This document shows, piece by piece, positions 1 to 6,864 of a stretch of DNA of 14,577 nt. This stretch comes from CAZSTA01 sp964609495 [NCBI: uncultured bacterium] (lineage in GTDB: Bacteria > CAZSTA01). Made by a program: the position numbers and the translations under genes. The stretch spans positions 1 to 14,577 of the forward strand of contig CAZSTA010000017.1 of the NCBI GenBank assembly GCA_964609495.1, written 5' to 3'. Below the pieces are notes generated by a model, which was given only the letters and a program-made list of their open reading frames with translations, was not told the origin of the DNA and searched no databases. The stretch's first letter is position 1; each line of letters starts with the position of its first letter.

Positions 1-148
1 TCAGACTATGATCGGATTGGGAATCGAGCTAGGAGAAGTTAAGGTGTTGAGGGATCTGCAGAATGGGATAGAACATGCTTTAGGTATTATGAATAGAAGG
101 ATAGTATCATCAAAGAGTAGGAGGGGAGGTATTAATAGAGAGAGATGA
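1..148 (+). CDS. C-terminal end of an unrecognised protein (partial)
   Basis: An open frame enters from the left edge (first full codon at 2) and stops with TGA at 146-148, giving about 48 residues. The tail is an amphipathic stretch (residues near GIELGEVKVLRDLQNGIEHAL) followed by a basic, Arg/Lys/Ser-rich end. No domain can be recognised from so short a piece. It lies on the same strand as the three-gene unit that begins at 197, with a 48-nt gap, so it may be the first visible gene of that operon. The reading frame is the only evidence that it is coding. Confidence 0.5.
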   Translation, partial: QTMIGLGIELGEVKVLRDLQNGIEHALGIMNRRIVSSKSRRGGINRER

Positions 149-180
149 GCTTGAGCGAGGATTGGTCGTTGAATCTATTT

Positions 181-190
181 AAAAGGAGGA
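181..190 (+). promoter_or_regulatory. Strong ribosome binding site fixing the start at 197
   Basis: AAAAGGAGGA lies 6-7 nt before the ATG at 197. It is close to a full anti-16S match and makes 197 the clear start of the 187-residue gene. Confidence 0.8.
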
Positions 191-196
191 AATCCT

Positions 197-760
197 ATGG
201 ATGATGAGAAGTTGGAGGAACTGAGATGGCGAGTAGGGGCGGGAACAAGCCCCTTAGAGAAGTTAGCTCGCCGAATACCAGGGTATGCGGGATATAAAGA
301 TCGAGAAAATAGGAGAGATGCTGATAAGATATTGCGGGAGTTCCTAGCGAGCGAGTTGGAGAAGGGGAAGAAAAGGCTGGAGAAGATAAAGTATAGGAGA
401 TCGAAGAGTTTGATGCTCGATGATCTAGATGAATTGGATAGGATGAGTGGGAAGACAGAGCGGGTAATAGATCGGATCAAGGTTATCGGATATGGATATA
501 CAGGGTTCTTCGATGCTATCAGGATAAGAGGGCAAGAGTTGGATATGATGTATGCCTATGATTCCTCCCTAACCGATGAGATCGATGAGATAAATAACAG
601 GGTAAAGGTATTAGAGGATACTAAGGATAAAGAACCTATGCCCCAGGAGGCACTTTCGGCTTTGGAGGAGTCAATAGATACGTTGGAGGAAAGGTTGGAC
701 GATAGAAAAAGCGTTATTTTGGGGGTGAAATGGGATGAGTCTATTTTTGGAGATAATTGA
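197..760 (+). CDS. Charged helical protein upstream of an SPFH gene, unknown function
   Basis: A 187-residue protein rich in Glu, Asp, Arg and Lys. It has no signal peptide or membrane segment, so it is probably cytoplasmic and largely alpha-helical. The N-terminal part contains a short motif [20 protein letters not shown] (about residues 25-44), followed by a long charged helix. The last third (about residues 125-175) looks like a coiled coil. I have the impression that small proteins with a similar PGYxGYxxRExRRxADK motif occur beside SPFH genes in other phyla, but I cannot name the family. The start is fixed by AAAAGGAGGA. The end overlaps the following SPFH gene by 26 bp, so the two are probably translationally coupled and may act together at the membrane. 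Function is unknown. Confidence 0.75.
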   Translation: MDDEKLEELRWRVGAGTSPLEKLARRIPGYAGYKDRENRRDADKILREFLASELEKGKKRLEKIKYRRSKSLMLDDLDELDRMSGKTERVIDRIKVIGYGYTGFFDAIRIRGQELDMMYAYDSSLTDEIDEINNRVKVLEDTKDKEPMPQEALSALEESIDTLEERLDDRKSVILGVKWDESIFGDN

Positions 761-1865
761 GTGGCCCGATGAGAGAGGTGACGAGATGGTGCATCGAATC
801 CCTTCTCGGGGTTCAGCGGATATAAAGATGGGGGCGCAGTTGATCGTCAGGGAGAATCAGTCAGCGGTATTCTTTCGGGATGGGAAGGCTCTTGATACCT
901 TCGGCGCGGGAAGACATACTCTGACCACCCAAAATATTCCGTTGATCACGAATCTTCTTTCTTTACCATTCGGATTTAAGAGTCCATTTCGAGCCTCGGT
1001 TTACTTCGTGAATCACAAGGTCTTCCTCGATCTGAAATGGGGAACGAGAGACCCGATCGCGTTTCGCGATACGGAGTTGGGTTTGGTGAGATTGCGCTCC
1101 TTTGGGATCTTCTCGATCCGAGTCTCCGATGCTCAGCTCTTCATCAATAAGGTCGTAGGAGCTCGAGGGATCTTCTCCCTAGATGAGATCGAGGGATACC
1201 TGAGAGGGTTGATCGTCGCTCGATTGAACGATGTCTTTGGTGAAACACTATCCTCGATCTTCGACCTTCCACGTTATTATGATGAGTTAGGCGTGGCGGT
1301 CAAGGCTAGGGTAAGGGATGATTTCGCTAAGTATGGAGTAGAGCTGGTCGATCTGCTAGTCAATTCCATCACTCCTCCGGAGGAGGTAGAGCGGATGATC
1401 GATGAGCGGAGTGGAATGGGCGCGATCGGAGATATGAATCGATATCTACAATATAAGACTGCGAAAGCTATGGAGGAGGCTGCCAAGCAAGGGGGAACAG
1501 GAGGATCAGCCGCGGCGGGGATGGGCCTTGGTCTTGGCGCAGGATTGGGGTCGAAATTAGCCTCGACGTTACAATCCCAACAGAGCGGAGAAGCGGAGCA
1601 GCAGGGAGGGCGAACGGCCGCTCAGATTACCTGTCCTAACTGCTCCTCTCAGATACCCTCCAATGCTAAGTTCTGTCCAGAGTGTGGCTTCAATTTAAGA
1701 GCCACGGTGAAGTGCCCTCAGTGTGGAAAGGATCTACCTCCGAACGCGAAGTTTTGTCCGGAGTGCGGCTTTAGGTTGGGAAGTTCGCTTAAATGTTCTC
1801 AATGTGGTGCGGAGATCCCAGCAGGAGCTAAATTCTGTTCCGAGTGTGGGGCGAAGGTGAGTTGA
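735..1865 (+). CDS. SPFH-domain protein with three C-terminal zinc ribbons (YdjI / 'virion core protein' family)
   Basis: A 376-residue protein. The N-terminal part (about 1-235) matches the SPFH family typified by B. subtilis YdjI: an [12 protein letters not shown] start, then [41 protein letters not shown] and [11 protein letters not shown] Gly/Ala-rich linker (about 254-297) leads to three tandem zinc ribbons with CxxC pairs at residues 300/303 and 314/317, 327/330 and 341/344, and 354/357 and 368/371. There is no clear transmembrane helix; SPFH proteins of this type oligomerise at the inner face of the membrane. The start at 735 is preferred over the in-frame ATG at 786 because residues 1-18 match the usual family N-terminus. 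It overlaps the upstream gene by 26 bp, and the next gene starts one base after its stop. In Bacillus, YdjI works with YdjG/YdjH to bring PspA to the membrane; a similar membrane-stress role here is inference. Confidence 0.88.
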   Translation: MSLFLEIIEWPDERGDEMVHRIPSRGSADIKMGAQLIVRENQSAVFFRDGKALDTFGAGRHTLTTQNIPLITNLLSLPFGFKSPFRASVYFVNHKVFLDLKWGTRDPIAFRDTELGLVRLRSFGIFSIRVSDAQLFINKVVGARGIFSLDEIEGYLRGLIVARLNDVFGETLSSIFDLPRYYDELGVAVKARVRDDFAKYGVELVDLLVNSITPPEEVERMIDERSGMGAIGDMNRYLQYKTAKAMEEAAKQGGTGGSAAAGMGLGLGAGLGSKLASTLQSQQSGEAEQQGGRTAAQITCPNCSSQIPSNAKFCPECGFNLRATVKCPQCGKDLPPNAKFCPECGFRLGSSLKCSQCGAEIPAGAKFCSECGAKVS

Positions 1866-1866
1866 G

Positions 1867-2670
1867 ATGCCCGCGATAAAGTGTCCTCAGTGTGGCGGCG
1901 AGGTTGATTTGAAGGAGAGGGTATATTTCCTCGCCTGCCCTTACTGTCATTCGGCGCTCTATCTCGATAGAGCGCGAAGCGTTCTTCATTATATTCTGGA
2001 GGCAACGATCGATCCTATAGTGGCGGAGCATAACCTGAGGAGGTGGATGGGGGGAGCAGAGATGAGGAGGGGATTGGAGGAACTAGCAGTGATAGAATCC
2101 GTTGAGTTCTTCTACTTCCCGATGTGGTACTTTCATATCAAGCGAACCCAGCAAGCGATCGCGACCTACGTTGAGCCAGCGGCACCAACTTCCCTCTCGA
2201 CGATAAAGGAGTTTAAACCTCCGGGGGGATCGCTTCGCTTCTATGAACCTACTCTGGCACCTCCAGAGAAGATGATAGAACCTTCTATTCCCTATAAAAC
2301 CGCATTGGGATGGTTACAACAGCGGATTCGCTATCTATCATCACCTGCCGCCGGCGCTAAGAGAGGAAAAGGTAAGGAAGAGGTATCATTAACCGAGGTA
2401 TCGTTAGTTCATATTCCTTGGTATATCTTTCGTTACTCCTTTAAAGATGAGACTTACCTTGCCGCAGTCGAGGGGACCACTGGCAAGGTCTTTGCCAACG
2501 TTTTTCCCTCTAAGTCAGAAATACCCTTCGATCTAGTGACGATAGTGGCTATTGTGATCCTCTTCTGCGAGGGGATGTTGATCGATGGTTTTCTGCCGAG
2601 GTTGGTGGTTATGACTTCTACTGCTCTTCCCCTATCGCTCATAGCTTATTTTGTAGCTAGGGAGTTTTGA
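1867..2670 (+). CDS. Zinc-ribbon protein with C-terminal membrane helices, partner of the SPFH protein
   Basis: A 267-residue protein. A zinc ribbon lies at the extreme N-terminus (Cys6/Cys9 and Cys24/Cys27, CPQC and CPYC). Next comes an alpha/beta region of about 180 residues with several aromatic motifs (FFYFPMWYFHIKR, HIPWYIFRYSF). Two hydrophobic stretches near the end (about 219-238 and 243-263) should be membrane helices. The start ATG lies one base after the SPFH stop codon, so the genes are almost certainly cotranscribed. A zinc ribbon plus C-terminal membrane segments beside an SPFH/zinc-ribbon gene resembles B. subtilis YdjG next to YdjI. I cannot show sequence homology, so the link rests on architecture and neighbourhood. 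Confidence 0.75.
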   Translation: MPAIKCPQCGGEVDLKERVYFLACPYCHSALYLDRARSVLHYILEATIDPIVAEHNLRRWMGGAEMRRGLEELAVIESVEFFYFPMWYFHIKRTQQAIATYVEPAAPTSLSTIKEFKPPGGSLRFYEPTLAPPEKMIEPSIPYKTALGWLQQRIRYLSSPAAGAKRGKGKEEVSLTEVSLVHIPWYIFRYSFKDETYLAAVEGTTGKVFANVFPSKSEIPFDLVTIVAIVILFCEGMLIDGFLPRLVVMTSTALPLSLIAYFVAREF

Positions 2671-2863
2671 TTGTTTTATCCTTGATCTCGATTTCAGCCG
2701 AAATGGGATTACTTCTGGGCGAACGTAAGGGACATAAAGTGAAAATAAGGTTTTTCGGCGGAGGCGAATAAATAACCGACTGATCCCTATCGGCAAGCTC
2801 TCTTTTACGAAGTAAAGACTTTTTGATCCCCGATTCTATATGCTTCCAGTTCATCTTAATAAC
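2671..2863. other. Gene-free stretch before the lpt promoter
   Basis: No supported gene on either strand. The minus-strand open frame here has no ribosome binding site or domain. A short motif ACGAAGTAAAGACT (2807-2820) recurs with one mismatch in both arms of a hairpin at 13281-13310, so part of this stretch may be a degraded dispersed repeat. Confidence 0.5.
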
Positions 2864-2892
2864 TTGAAAAATTCGTTAATTTACGTTATAAT
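2864..2892 (+). promoter_or_regulatory. Sigma70-type promoter, probably for the lpt operon
   Basis: TTGAAA (2864-2869), a 17-nt spacer and a perfect TATAAT (2887-2892). Transcription would start near 2899. The next gene downstream on this strand is lptC, so this is most simply the lptCAB promoter. The 319-bp mobile element now lies between promoter and gene. Confidence 0.7.
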
Positions 2893-2911
2893 TTGGGTAG
2901 AGTTTATATAG

Positions 2912-2940
2912 CGACCCTGAACTCGGGGTCGTTTATTTTA
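2912..2940 (+). terminator. Terminator-like hairpin in the leader just after the promoter
   Basis: CGACCC (2912-2917) pairs with GGGTCG (2926-2931) across an 8-nt loop, followed by the T-rich tract TTTATTTTA. It begins only about 13 nt after the predicted transcription start, so it would act as an early terminator or attenuator, or as a 5' stabilising hairpin, rather than as the end of the upstream operon. Confidence 0.45.
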
Positions 2941-2955
2941 CATTAATGTCAATGA

Positions 2956-3202
2956 CCCACGACTGAAGTTCGTGGGCTTGTGGTGGAAACTACAAGCCTG
3001 ATTGACCAGCCTAAGTCCAGCAAGGACTACGTTAGTTAGATCAAGACACCCTAGAATGCTCCTCCAGTTCTAGGCCCTGTCGCTATTAGTTAAAAGTTCT
3101 GAGGTCAGGAACGGTGCTATTAGCCTAAAAAGTTTAGCTAACCTTGGCGAGGAGGGTTAACCGAGAGGTTACGTTACTAGCCCCTTACGGGGATCTGGGA
3201 GA
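2956..3202 (+). ncRNA. HEARO / IscB omega-RNA scaffold, standalone copy
   Basis: The interior of the element folds into many local helices. After the left-end hairpin come CTTGTGGT/ACTACAAG (2977-2996), AGTCC/GGACT near 3014-3028 enclosed by CTAA/TTAG, CCTAGAA (3050-3056) with TTCTAGG (3068-3074), GTTC/GAAC near 3097-3112, TAACC-GAGA-GGTTA (GNRA loop) near 3158-3171, and CCCC-TTAC-GGGG near 3181-3192. The order, length (about 245 nt) and ATGA-flanked left end match my recollection of the HEARO RNA, now known as the omega-RNA of IscB nucleases. In those systems the guide comes from the sequence just 5' of the scaffold, here the host DNA ending at 2955. No iscB lies downstream. A covariance search with the Rfam HEARO model would decide. 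Confidence 0.68.
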
Positions 3203-3203
3203 A

Positions 3204-3240
3204 AATGTGAGGATATTGATAGATTTAATATCCTCACATT
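3204..3240 (+). repeat. Perfect 14-bp inverted repeat inside the element
   Basis: AATGTGAGGATATT (3204-3217) and its exact reverse complement (3227-3240) enclose a 9-nt loop. It sits between the RNA scaffold and the right-end hairpin, where an iscB or tnpB gene would lie in a complete element. There is no T-run, so it is not a standard terminator. Confidence 0.8.
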
Positions 3241-3294
3241 CCTCCCACGACTAAAGATCGTGGGCTTCCTGTGAAGAGATCGTGATTTAAACAA

Positions 3295-3873
3295 ATGATT
3301 AAGGGTATATTAATAGCAGTAAGTATAATCGCTTTAATCGGCGGTTTGATCTATCTCTTGAACTTGCCAGAAAAAGAGGCAAATATAGCTGGTGATAACA
3401 GCTCCGAAAAGGAGATACTCGGTGATTCTGTGGCGGAGAATAAACCCAATATGGTTTCGGAGAATGTGGTAATATTTGATGAGACTAGCGAAGGAAAGTG
3501 GAGATTAGAGGCGAAAACTATGTCGGAATTTGAAGGGGAGAAGACGAGAATATTCAAAGGGGTAAAGATACTCTACAACGAGAGAAATGGAACTGACATA
3601 ACTTTTCAGGCTGATGAAGCTAGATTGATAGCTCTCAAAGATGAGAGATGGAACGTTCAGTTTCAGGGCAATAGCCAAGTTAGATCTAGTGATGGAATCG
3701 AGATTTCGGCTGATAAGCTATATTGGTCAACTCAAGATAAGATGATAAGAGGCGAGGGGAATGCCAGGCTAATTAGAGGAAAAACGGTGATCAGCGGAGA
3801 TAGTCTAGAGGCTAAGGAAGATCTGAGTTATGCTAAATTCAAGGGTAATAGCAAGGGAGAATTAGAATTTTAG
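3295..3873 (+). CDS. lptC: LptC-family LPS export protein
   Basis: A 192-residue bitopic inner-membrane protein. One N-terminal membrane helix (about 4-24) is followed by a periplasmic beta-jellyroll of the LptC/OstA type (about 55-190), with typical strands such as ENVVIFDETSEGKWRLEAKT, ITFQADEARL and DGIEISADKLYW. LptC takes LPS from the LptB/F/G transporter and passes it to LptA. The length equals that of E. coli LptC (about 190). It is followed by lptA, lptB and further envelope genes. An in-frame stop lies 12 nt upstream (3283-3285), so the ATG at 3295 is the only sensible start, although there is no clear ribosome binding site. The inserted element ends only 20 bp upstream and may have replaced the original leader. 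Confidence 0.9.
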   Translation: MIKGILIAVSIIALIGGLIYLLNLPEKEANIAGDNSSEKEILGDSVAENKPNMVSENVVIFDETSEGKWRLEAKTMSEFEGEKTRIFKGVKILYNERNGTDITFQADEARLIALKDERWNVQFQGNSQVRSSDGIEISADKLYWSTQDKMIRGEGNARLIRGKTVISGDSLEAKEDLSYAKFKGNSKGELEF

Positions 3874-3897
3874 TATCGTTAGGAGGCGAAGAATTTG

Positions 3898-4566
3898 ATG
3901 CATCGTTGCTCAAGATGGATTGCAGTTTTAGTAGGAGTTCTATTGTTATATTCCAATATCGCTATAGCACAGGATAATGAGAAGACTGAAGCTAATAGGG
4001 TGGGATTTAAGGCTGATGAGATCGATCTTGATCTAGCGGGTGGAGGAGTCATATTAACTGGTAATGTGGAGATCACTATGAAGGATTTAACGCTCACCTC
4101 TCAGAGTGCCCAGATCAATCAAGAGAAAGGTTATGCGAAAGCTACCGGTAATGCCAGGGTTGTGACGCAAGGATCGACCCTAACTAGTGATACGGTGGAG
4201 ATCGATACGAAAGCCAATACTACGATCGCTTCTGGTAATGCTCGTTTAGAGAGAGGGGGGACGATAATAACTGCGGATAAAGTGGAGATAGAGGAAGGCG
4301 GATTCTCCGCCTCCGGGAATGTGAATTTTCAACATCCCAAAGCTCAAGCGACTTGTCAATCTGCTACCCTCTCAGAGGTAGAAGGCGGAGAAAATAAGAT
4401 AGAGCTTCAAGGGAATGTAAATGTCAGTATGGATACCAGCAACTTCAAAGGTGAGATCATCGAGATGTATATAAAGGGAGAGGAGATATCTAAGGTCAGG
4501 ATTCTAAAGGGGAGTGGCAGTATTATATGGGGAGGCGAAGAGGAAGAGACCGAGGCGAAACCCTAA
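3898..4566 (+). CDS. lptA: LptA/OstA-family periplasmic LPS transport protein
   Basis: A 222-residue secreted protein. A signal peptide (about 1-24, probable cleavage after AIA) is followed by a repeating beta-strand pattern of the LptA/OstA fold: FKADEIDLDLAGGGVILTGN, LTLTSQSAQIN, AKATGNARV, STLTSDTVEID, TTIASGNARLERGGTIITAD, then a third set of strands. Such proteins form the periplasmic bridge that carries LPS between LptC and LptD. AGGAGG at 3881-3886 is the ribosome binding site. A TTG at 3895 immediately precedes the ATG and is closer to the ideal spacing (8 nt against 11), so the protein may start one residue earlier. It lies between lptC and lptB, the standard order. The C-terminus is acidic (EEEETEAKP). 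Confidence 0.9.
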   Translation: MHRCSRWIAVLVGVLLLYSNIAIAQDNEKTEANRVGFKADEIDLDLAGGGVILTGNVEITMKDLTLTSQSAQINQEKGYAKATGNARVVTQGSTLTSDTVEIDTKANTTIASGNARLERGGTIITADKVEIEEGGFSASGNVNFQHPKAQATCQSATLSEVEGGENKIELQGNVNVSMDTSNFKGEIIEMYIKGEEISKVRILKGSGSIIWGGEEEETEAKP

Positions 4567-4608
4567 AGGGGAAGGGATCCTTCCTATATTAATTTTAAGA
4601 GGTAATAG

Positions 4609-5397
4609 ATGGAAACTCTAGCCGCAGAAAAACTCGTTAAGATATATAAGAAGAGAAAGGTTGTAAATGAGGTAAGCTTTGAGATCAAACAGGGTGAAAT
4701 CGCAGGACTTCTGGGGCCTAATGGAGCAGGAAAGACTACCACCTTCTATATGGTAGTTGGTTTAGTGAGACCTAATTCGGGAAGGGTTATCTTCTCCGGG
4801 GAGGATATAACCAACGAGCCTATGCATATCAGGGCCAGGAGAGGTATAGGCTATCTTGCTCAAGAGCCTTCGATCTTTCGTAAATTGACGGTGGAGGAAA
4901 ATATACTAGCTATATTAGAGGCGATAGACTATCCTAAGAATCTGCGTAGAGATAAGGTGGATGAACTATTGGAGGAGTTGAATATCGCGCACCTAGCGAA
5001 GAATATGGGATATACCCTATCGGGAGGAGAGAGGAGAAGGGTTGAGATAAGTCGAGCTCTATCCACCTCCCCCTATTTCTTGTTATTAGATGAGCCCTTT
5101 ACAGGAGTCGATCCCTTAGCTGTCTCCGATATTCAGAAGATAGTCTATCAATTGAAGGATAAAGGGCTAGGAGTGCTGATAACCGATCATAGCGTGCGAG
5201 AAACTTTAGCTATAACCGATAGAACTTATCTGATACACAACGGTCGAGTTCTGATGTCAGGCACCTCCCAAGAGATAGCTGATAGCGAAATAGCAAAGAA
5301 GTTCTATTTAGGGGAGAACTTCCGCTGGGAAAAGGAATTTTACGATCAGTTGGAGAAGAGAAGGGAAGAACTTGAGAGAGAGGAGGACAAATTATAA
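4609..5397 (+). CDS. lptB: LptB, ABC ATPase of the LPS exporter
   Basis: A 262-residue cytoplasmic ATPase with all ABC motifs: Walker A GPNGAGKT (36-43), Q-loop Gln85 (YLAQEP), signature LSGGE (137-141), Walker B FLLLDEP with catalytic Glu162, and switch His194 (ITDH). GYLAQEPSIFRKLTVEENI is typical of LptB rather than of other ABC families. LptB dimers power LPS extraction by the LptF/LptG permeases, one of which is encoded at the right end of this window. The protein is about 20 residues longer than E. coli LptB because of a charged C-terminal helix (about 245-262). The ribosome binding site AAGAGGT lies about 8 nt before the ATG. It is 42 bp after lptA and surely in the same operon. Confidence 0.96.
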   Translation: METLAAEKLVKIYKKRKVVNEVSFEIKQGEIAGLLGPNGAGKTTTFYMVVGLVRPNSGRVIFSGEDITNEPMHIRARRGIGYLAQEPSIFRKLTVEENILAILEAIDYPKNLRRDKVDELLEELNIAHLAKNMGYTLSGGERRRVEISRALSTSPYFLLLDEPFTGVDPLAVSDIQKIVYQLKDKGLGVLITDHSVRETLAITDRTYLIHNGRVLMSGTSQEIADSEIAKKFYLGENFRWEKEFYDQLEKRREELEREEDKL

Positions 5398-5425
5398 AGT
5401 GGTTTATGCCTGAGGGGGGATAATT

Positions 5426-6400
5426 GTGAGAGAAGGTTTAACTCTTGTGGTGATATTAGCGGTGTTAGGTGGAGTGATCGCCTTCGTAGGAGATCGCTTG
5501 GGGAGGCTTGTCGGACGAAGGCGGTTGAGCATCATTCGCCTACGACCTCGATATACAGCTACTATGTTCACCGTGTTCACTGGAGCCCTCATCACTATTA
5601 TTACCATAGCTTTCTTGATCACCATATCCCCCTATGTCAGGATAGCTATCTTCGATATCCCCAAGATGCAAGAGGAGATAAAGAGGCTCAGGAACGATAT
5701 GGTTATATTTGAGCAGGAGAGAGTGAAGTTATTAGATGAGATAGCCGCTATGGGGAAGGAGCGTCAGCGTTTACAGGAGGAGTTAAACGAGCTTAGATCA
5801 GAGAAACTGGCTTTTACCGTGGGAGAGGAGATATCCTCGGAGACCTTATTTGGTGAAAAATCCGAGAGGGAAATAGAGGAGGAATTGCGTCTATTACAGA
5901 GAAAAGCTAGTGAGATCGCGATGGAACGAGGAGCAAAACCCTCCTTAGAGAATGTTTACGCAGTTAAGATATCGGATTTGGAGTTGGCTACCGCGGCTGG
6001 CGAGATAAAGAAATCCGACGAGCCGATCACCGTTAAGGTTGTCTCAGAAAGGAATACTTTAGCCGATGAGCCAGTTCTAGCTTATCTAGAACTGGTTCCT
6101 AGTAAGCTAGTTTTTGAGGATAATGAAGAGGTAGTAGTAGGATATGTGAATGGAGAAAGTTCCCCGGAGGAAATAGATAGGATTTTAAAGGATTTGGAGG
6201 AAAGAGCTCAGCTTTTAGCAGAGAGGAGAGGAATGAGACCTAGCTCTATAAACGGGGGTGGCTTAGGTACTGAAGAGGAGATAGAAGATATAAAGAGGAG
6301 AATAGCAAAGATAGGTAAAAGAGTAGAGGTGGCAGTTGTAGCTCCTCAAGACATATATCTAAGCGATCCCTTAATTCTTGAATTTGAGATAAGGCAATGA
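5426..6400 (+). CDS. DUF3084 inner-membrane coiled-coil protein
   Basis: A 324-residue protein with a GTG start preceded by GAGGGGGGA at a 5-nt spacing. Two membrane helices (about 5-22 and 45-68) flank a basic cytoplasmic loop with RRRLSIIRLRPRYTATM, the hallmark of DUF3084. A coiled coil (about 77-130) follows, then a C-terminal region with two related segments of the form LxxLxxRAxxxAxxRGxxPSxxN (about 153-180 and 255-280), each linked to a beta-rich part. The topology suggests that the coiled coil and C-terminal domain are in the periplasm. DUF3084 is found in Cyanobacteria and other Terrabacteria and its function is unknown to me. Its position between lptB and an OmpM-like gene suggests an envelope role. 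It overlaps the next gene by 4 bp. Confidence 0.85.
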   Translation: MREGLTLVVILAVLGGVIAFVGDRLGRLVGRRRLSIIRLRPRYTATMFTVFTGALITIITIAFLITISPYVRIAIFDIPKMQEEIKRLRNDMVIFEQERVKLLDEIAAMGKERQRLQEELNELRSEKLAFTVGEEISSETLFGEKSEREIEEELRLLQRKASEIAMERGAKPSLENVYAVKISDLELATAAGEIKKSDEPITVKVVSERNTLADEPVLAYLELVPSKLVFEDNEEVVVGYVNGESSPEEIDRILKDLEERAQLLAERRGMRPSSINGGGLGTEEEIEDIKRRIAKIGKRVEVAVVAPQDIYLSDPLILEFEIRQ

Positions 6401-6810
6401 TCATTATTTCTATTGATCCCGGAAGGGATAAGTGTGGAATAGCAATACTGGATGAAAAAGCTAATGTTATAAAGAAGTCTGTTATATCCACTTGCTACTT
6501 TGATAACGAAATAAGGGGATTTACAAAGGGATATAATCCTGATGTTATTATCATAGGTGATGGAACTGGGAGAAAGTTAATAAAGGAGAAAATCTCGAGT
6601 ATATCGGGCGATATCCCCATAAAATTTGTTAGGGAAGATCGCTCTACCTTAGAGGCTAGGAGGAGATATTTTCAAGATAACCCACCTCGAGGATTAAGAA
6701 GATTGCTGCCCATCTCTCTCCTCATCCCACCAGAGACCTATGATGATTATGTAGCGGTTATATTGGGGGAGAGATATCTAGCAAGCGATGATCTACCCTC
6801 AATCCCTTGA
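6397..6810 (+). CDS. YqgF/RuvC-like RNase H-fold protein
   Basis: A 137-residue protein with a RuvC/YqgF-type fold. The first strand carries IIISIDPGRDKCGIAIL with the usual catalytic Asp7. A second strand, PDVIIIGDGTG (48-58), follows, then VREDRSTLEARRRYF (78-92) with acidic residues, and a final acidic pair in YDDYVAVILGERYL (Asp116/Asp117). The family includes YqgF (RuvX), which processes pre-16S rRNA ends, but this is a distinct short branch that I associate with DUF3084 neighbours. The start codon overlaps the DUF3084 stop as ATGA, so translation is coupled. If active it is probably a nuclease, or it could be a nucleic-acid-binding protein. It is the last gene before the ompM promoter. 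Confidence 0.78.
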   Translation: MIIISIDPGRDKCGIAILDEKANVIKKSVISTCYFDNEIRGFTKGYNPDVIIIGDGTGRKLIKEKISSISGDIPIKFVREDRSTLEARRRYFQDNPPRGLRRLLPISLLIPPETYDDYVAVILGERYLASDDLPSIP

Positions 6811-6836
6811 AGTAGCTCAAGCCAATTTAGTGTGAA

Positions 6837-6861
6837 AAATTTTAATTATAAATTAAAATTT
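6837..6861. repeat. AT-only perfect palindrome abutting the ompM promoter
   Basis: AAATTTTAATT (6837-6847) and its exact reverse complement (6851-6861) enclose ATA. It ends 4 nt before the -35 box. It could be an UP-element-like enhancer, an operator, or a weak AT-rich terminator for the upstream operon. Confidence 0.6.
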
Positions 6862-6864
6862 CTC

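Larger units (their letters stand above)
2956..3274 (+). mobile_element. Non-autonomous IS200/IS605-like element carrying a HEARO-type RNA
   Basis: Two hairpins with identical 7-bp arms (CCCACGA/TCGTGGG) and similar loops lie in direct orientation at 2956-2976 and 3244-3264. Including the CTT that follows, the two copies match at 22 of 24 positions. Subterminal hairpins in direct orientation are typical of IS200/IS605 ends. The left end abuts ATGA (2952-2955), reported as the insertion site of HEARO elements, and the right end is followed by GTGA (3271-3274), a plausible right cleavage site. The element is about 319 bp and has no open frame long enough for a TnpA, TnpB or IscB protein, so it would need those enzymes in trans. 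The right boundary at 3274 is inferred from the GTGA. Confidence 0.7.

Noticed and set aside
2657-2854. A 65-residue minus-strand frame between the zinc-ribbon gene and the lpt promoter
   Set aside because: No ribosome binding site or domain, and its end overlaps the preceding gene. It looks like chance in a repeat-like spacer.
2941-3270. A riboswitch, T-box or self-splicing intron as the explanation of the structured region before lptC
   Set aside because: The paired terminal hairpins, ATGA flank and GTGA end point to an IS200/IS605-type element. I saw no T-box motif, no intron core and no terminator at the 3' end.
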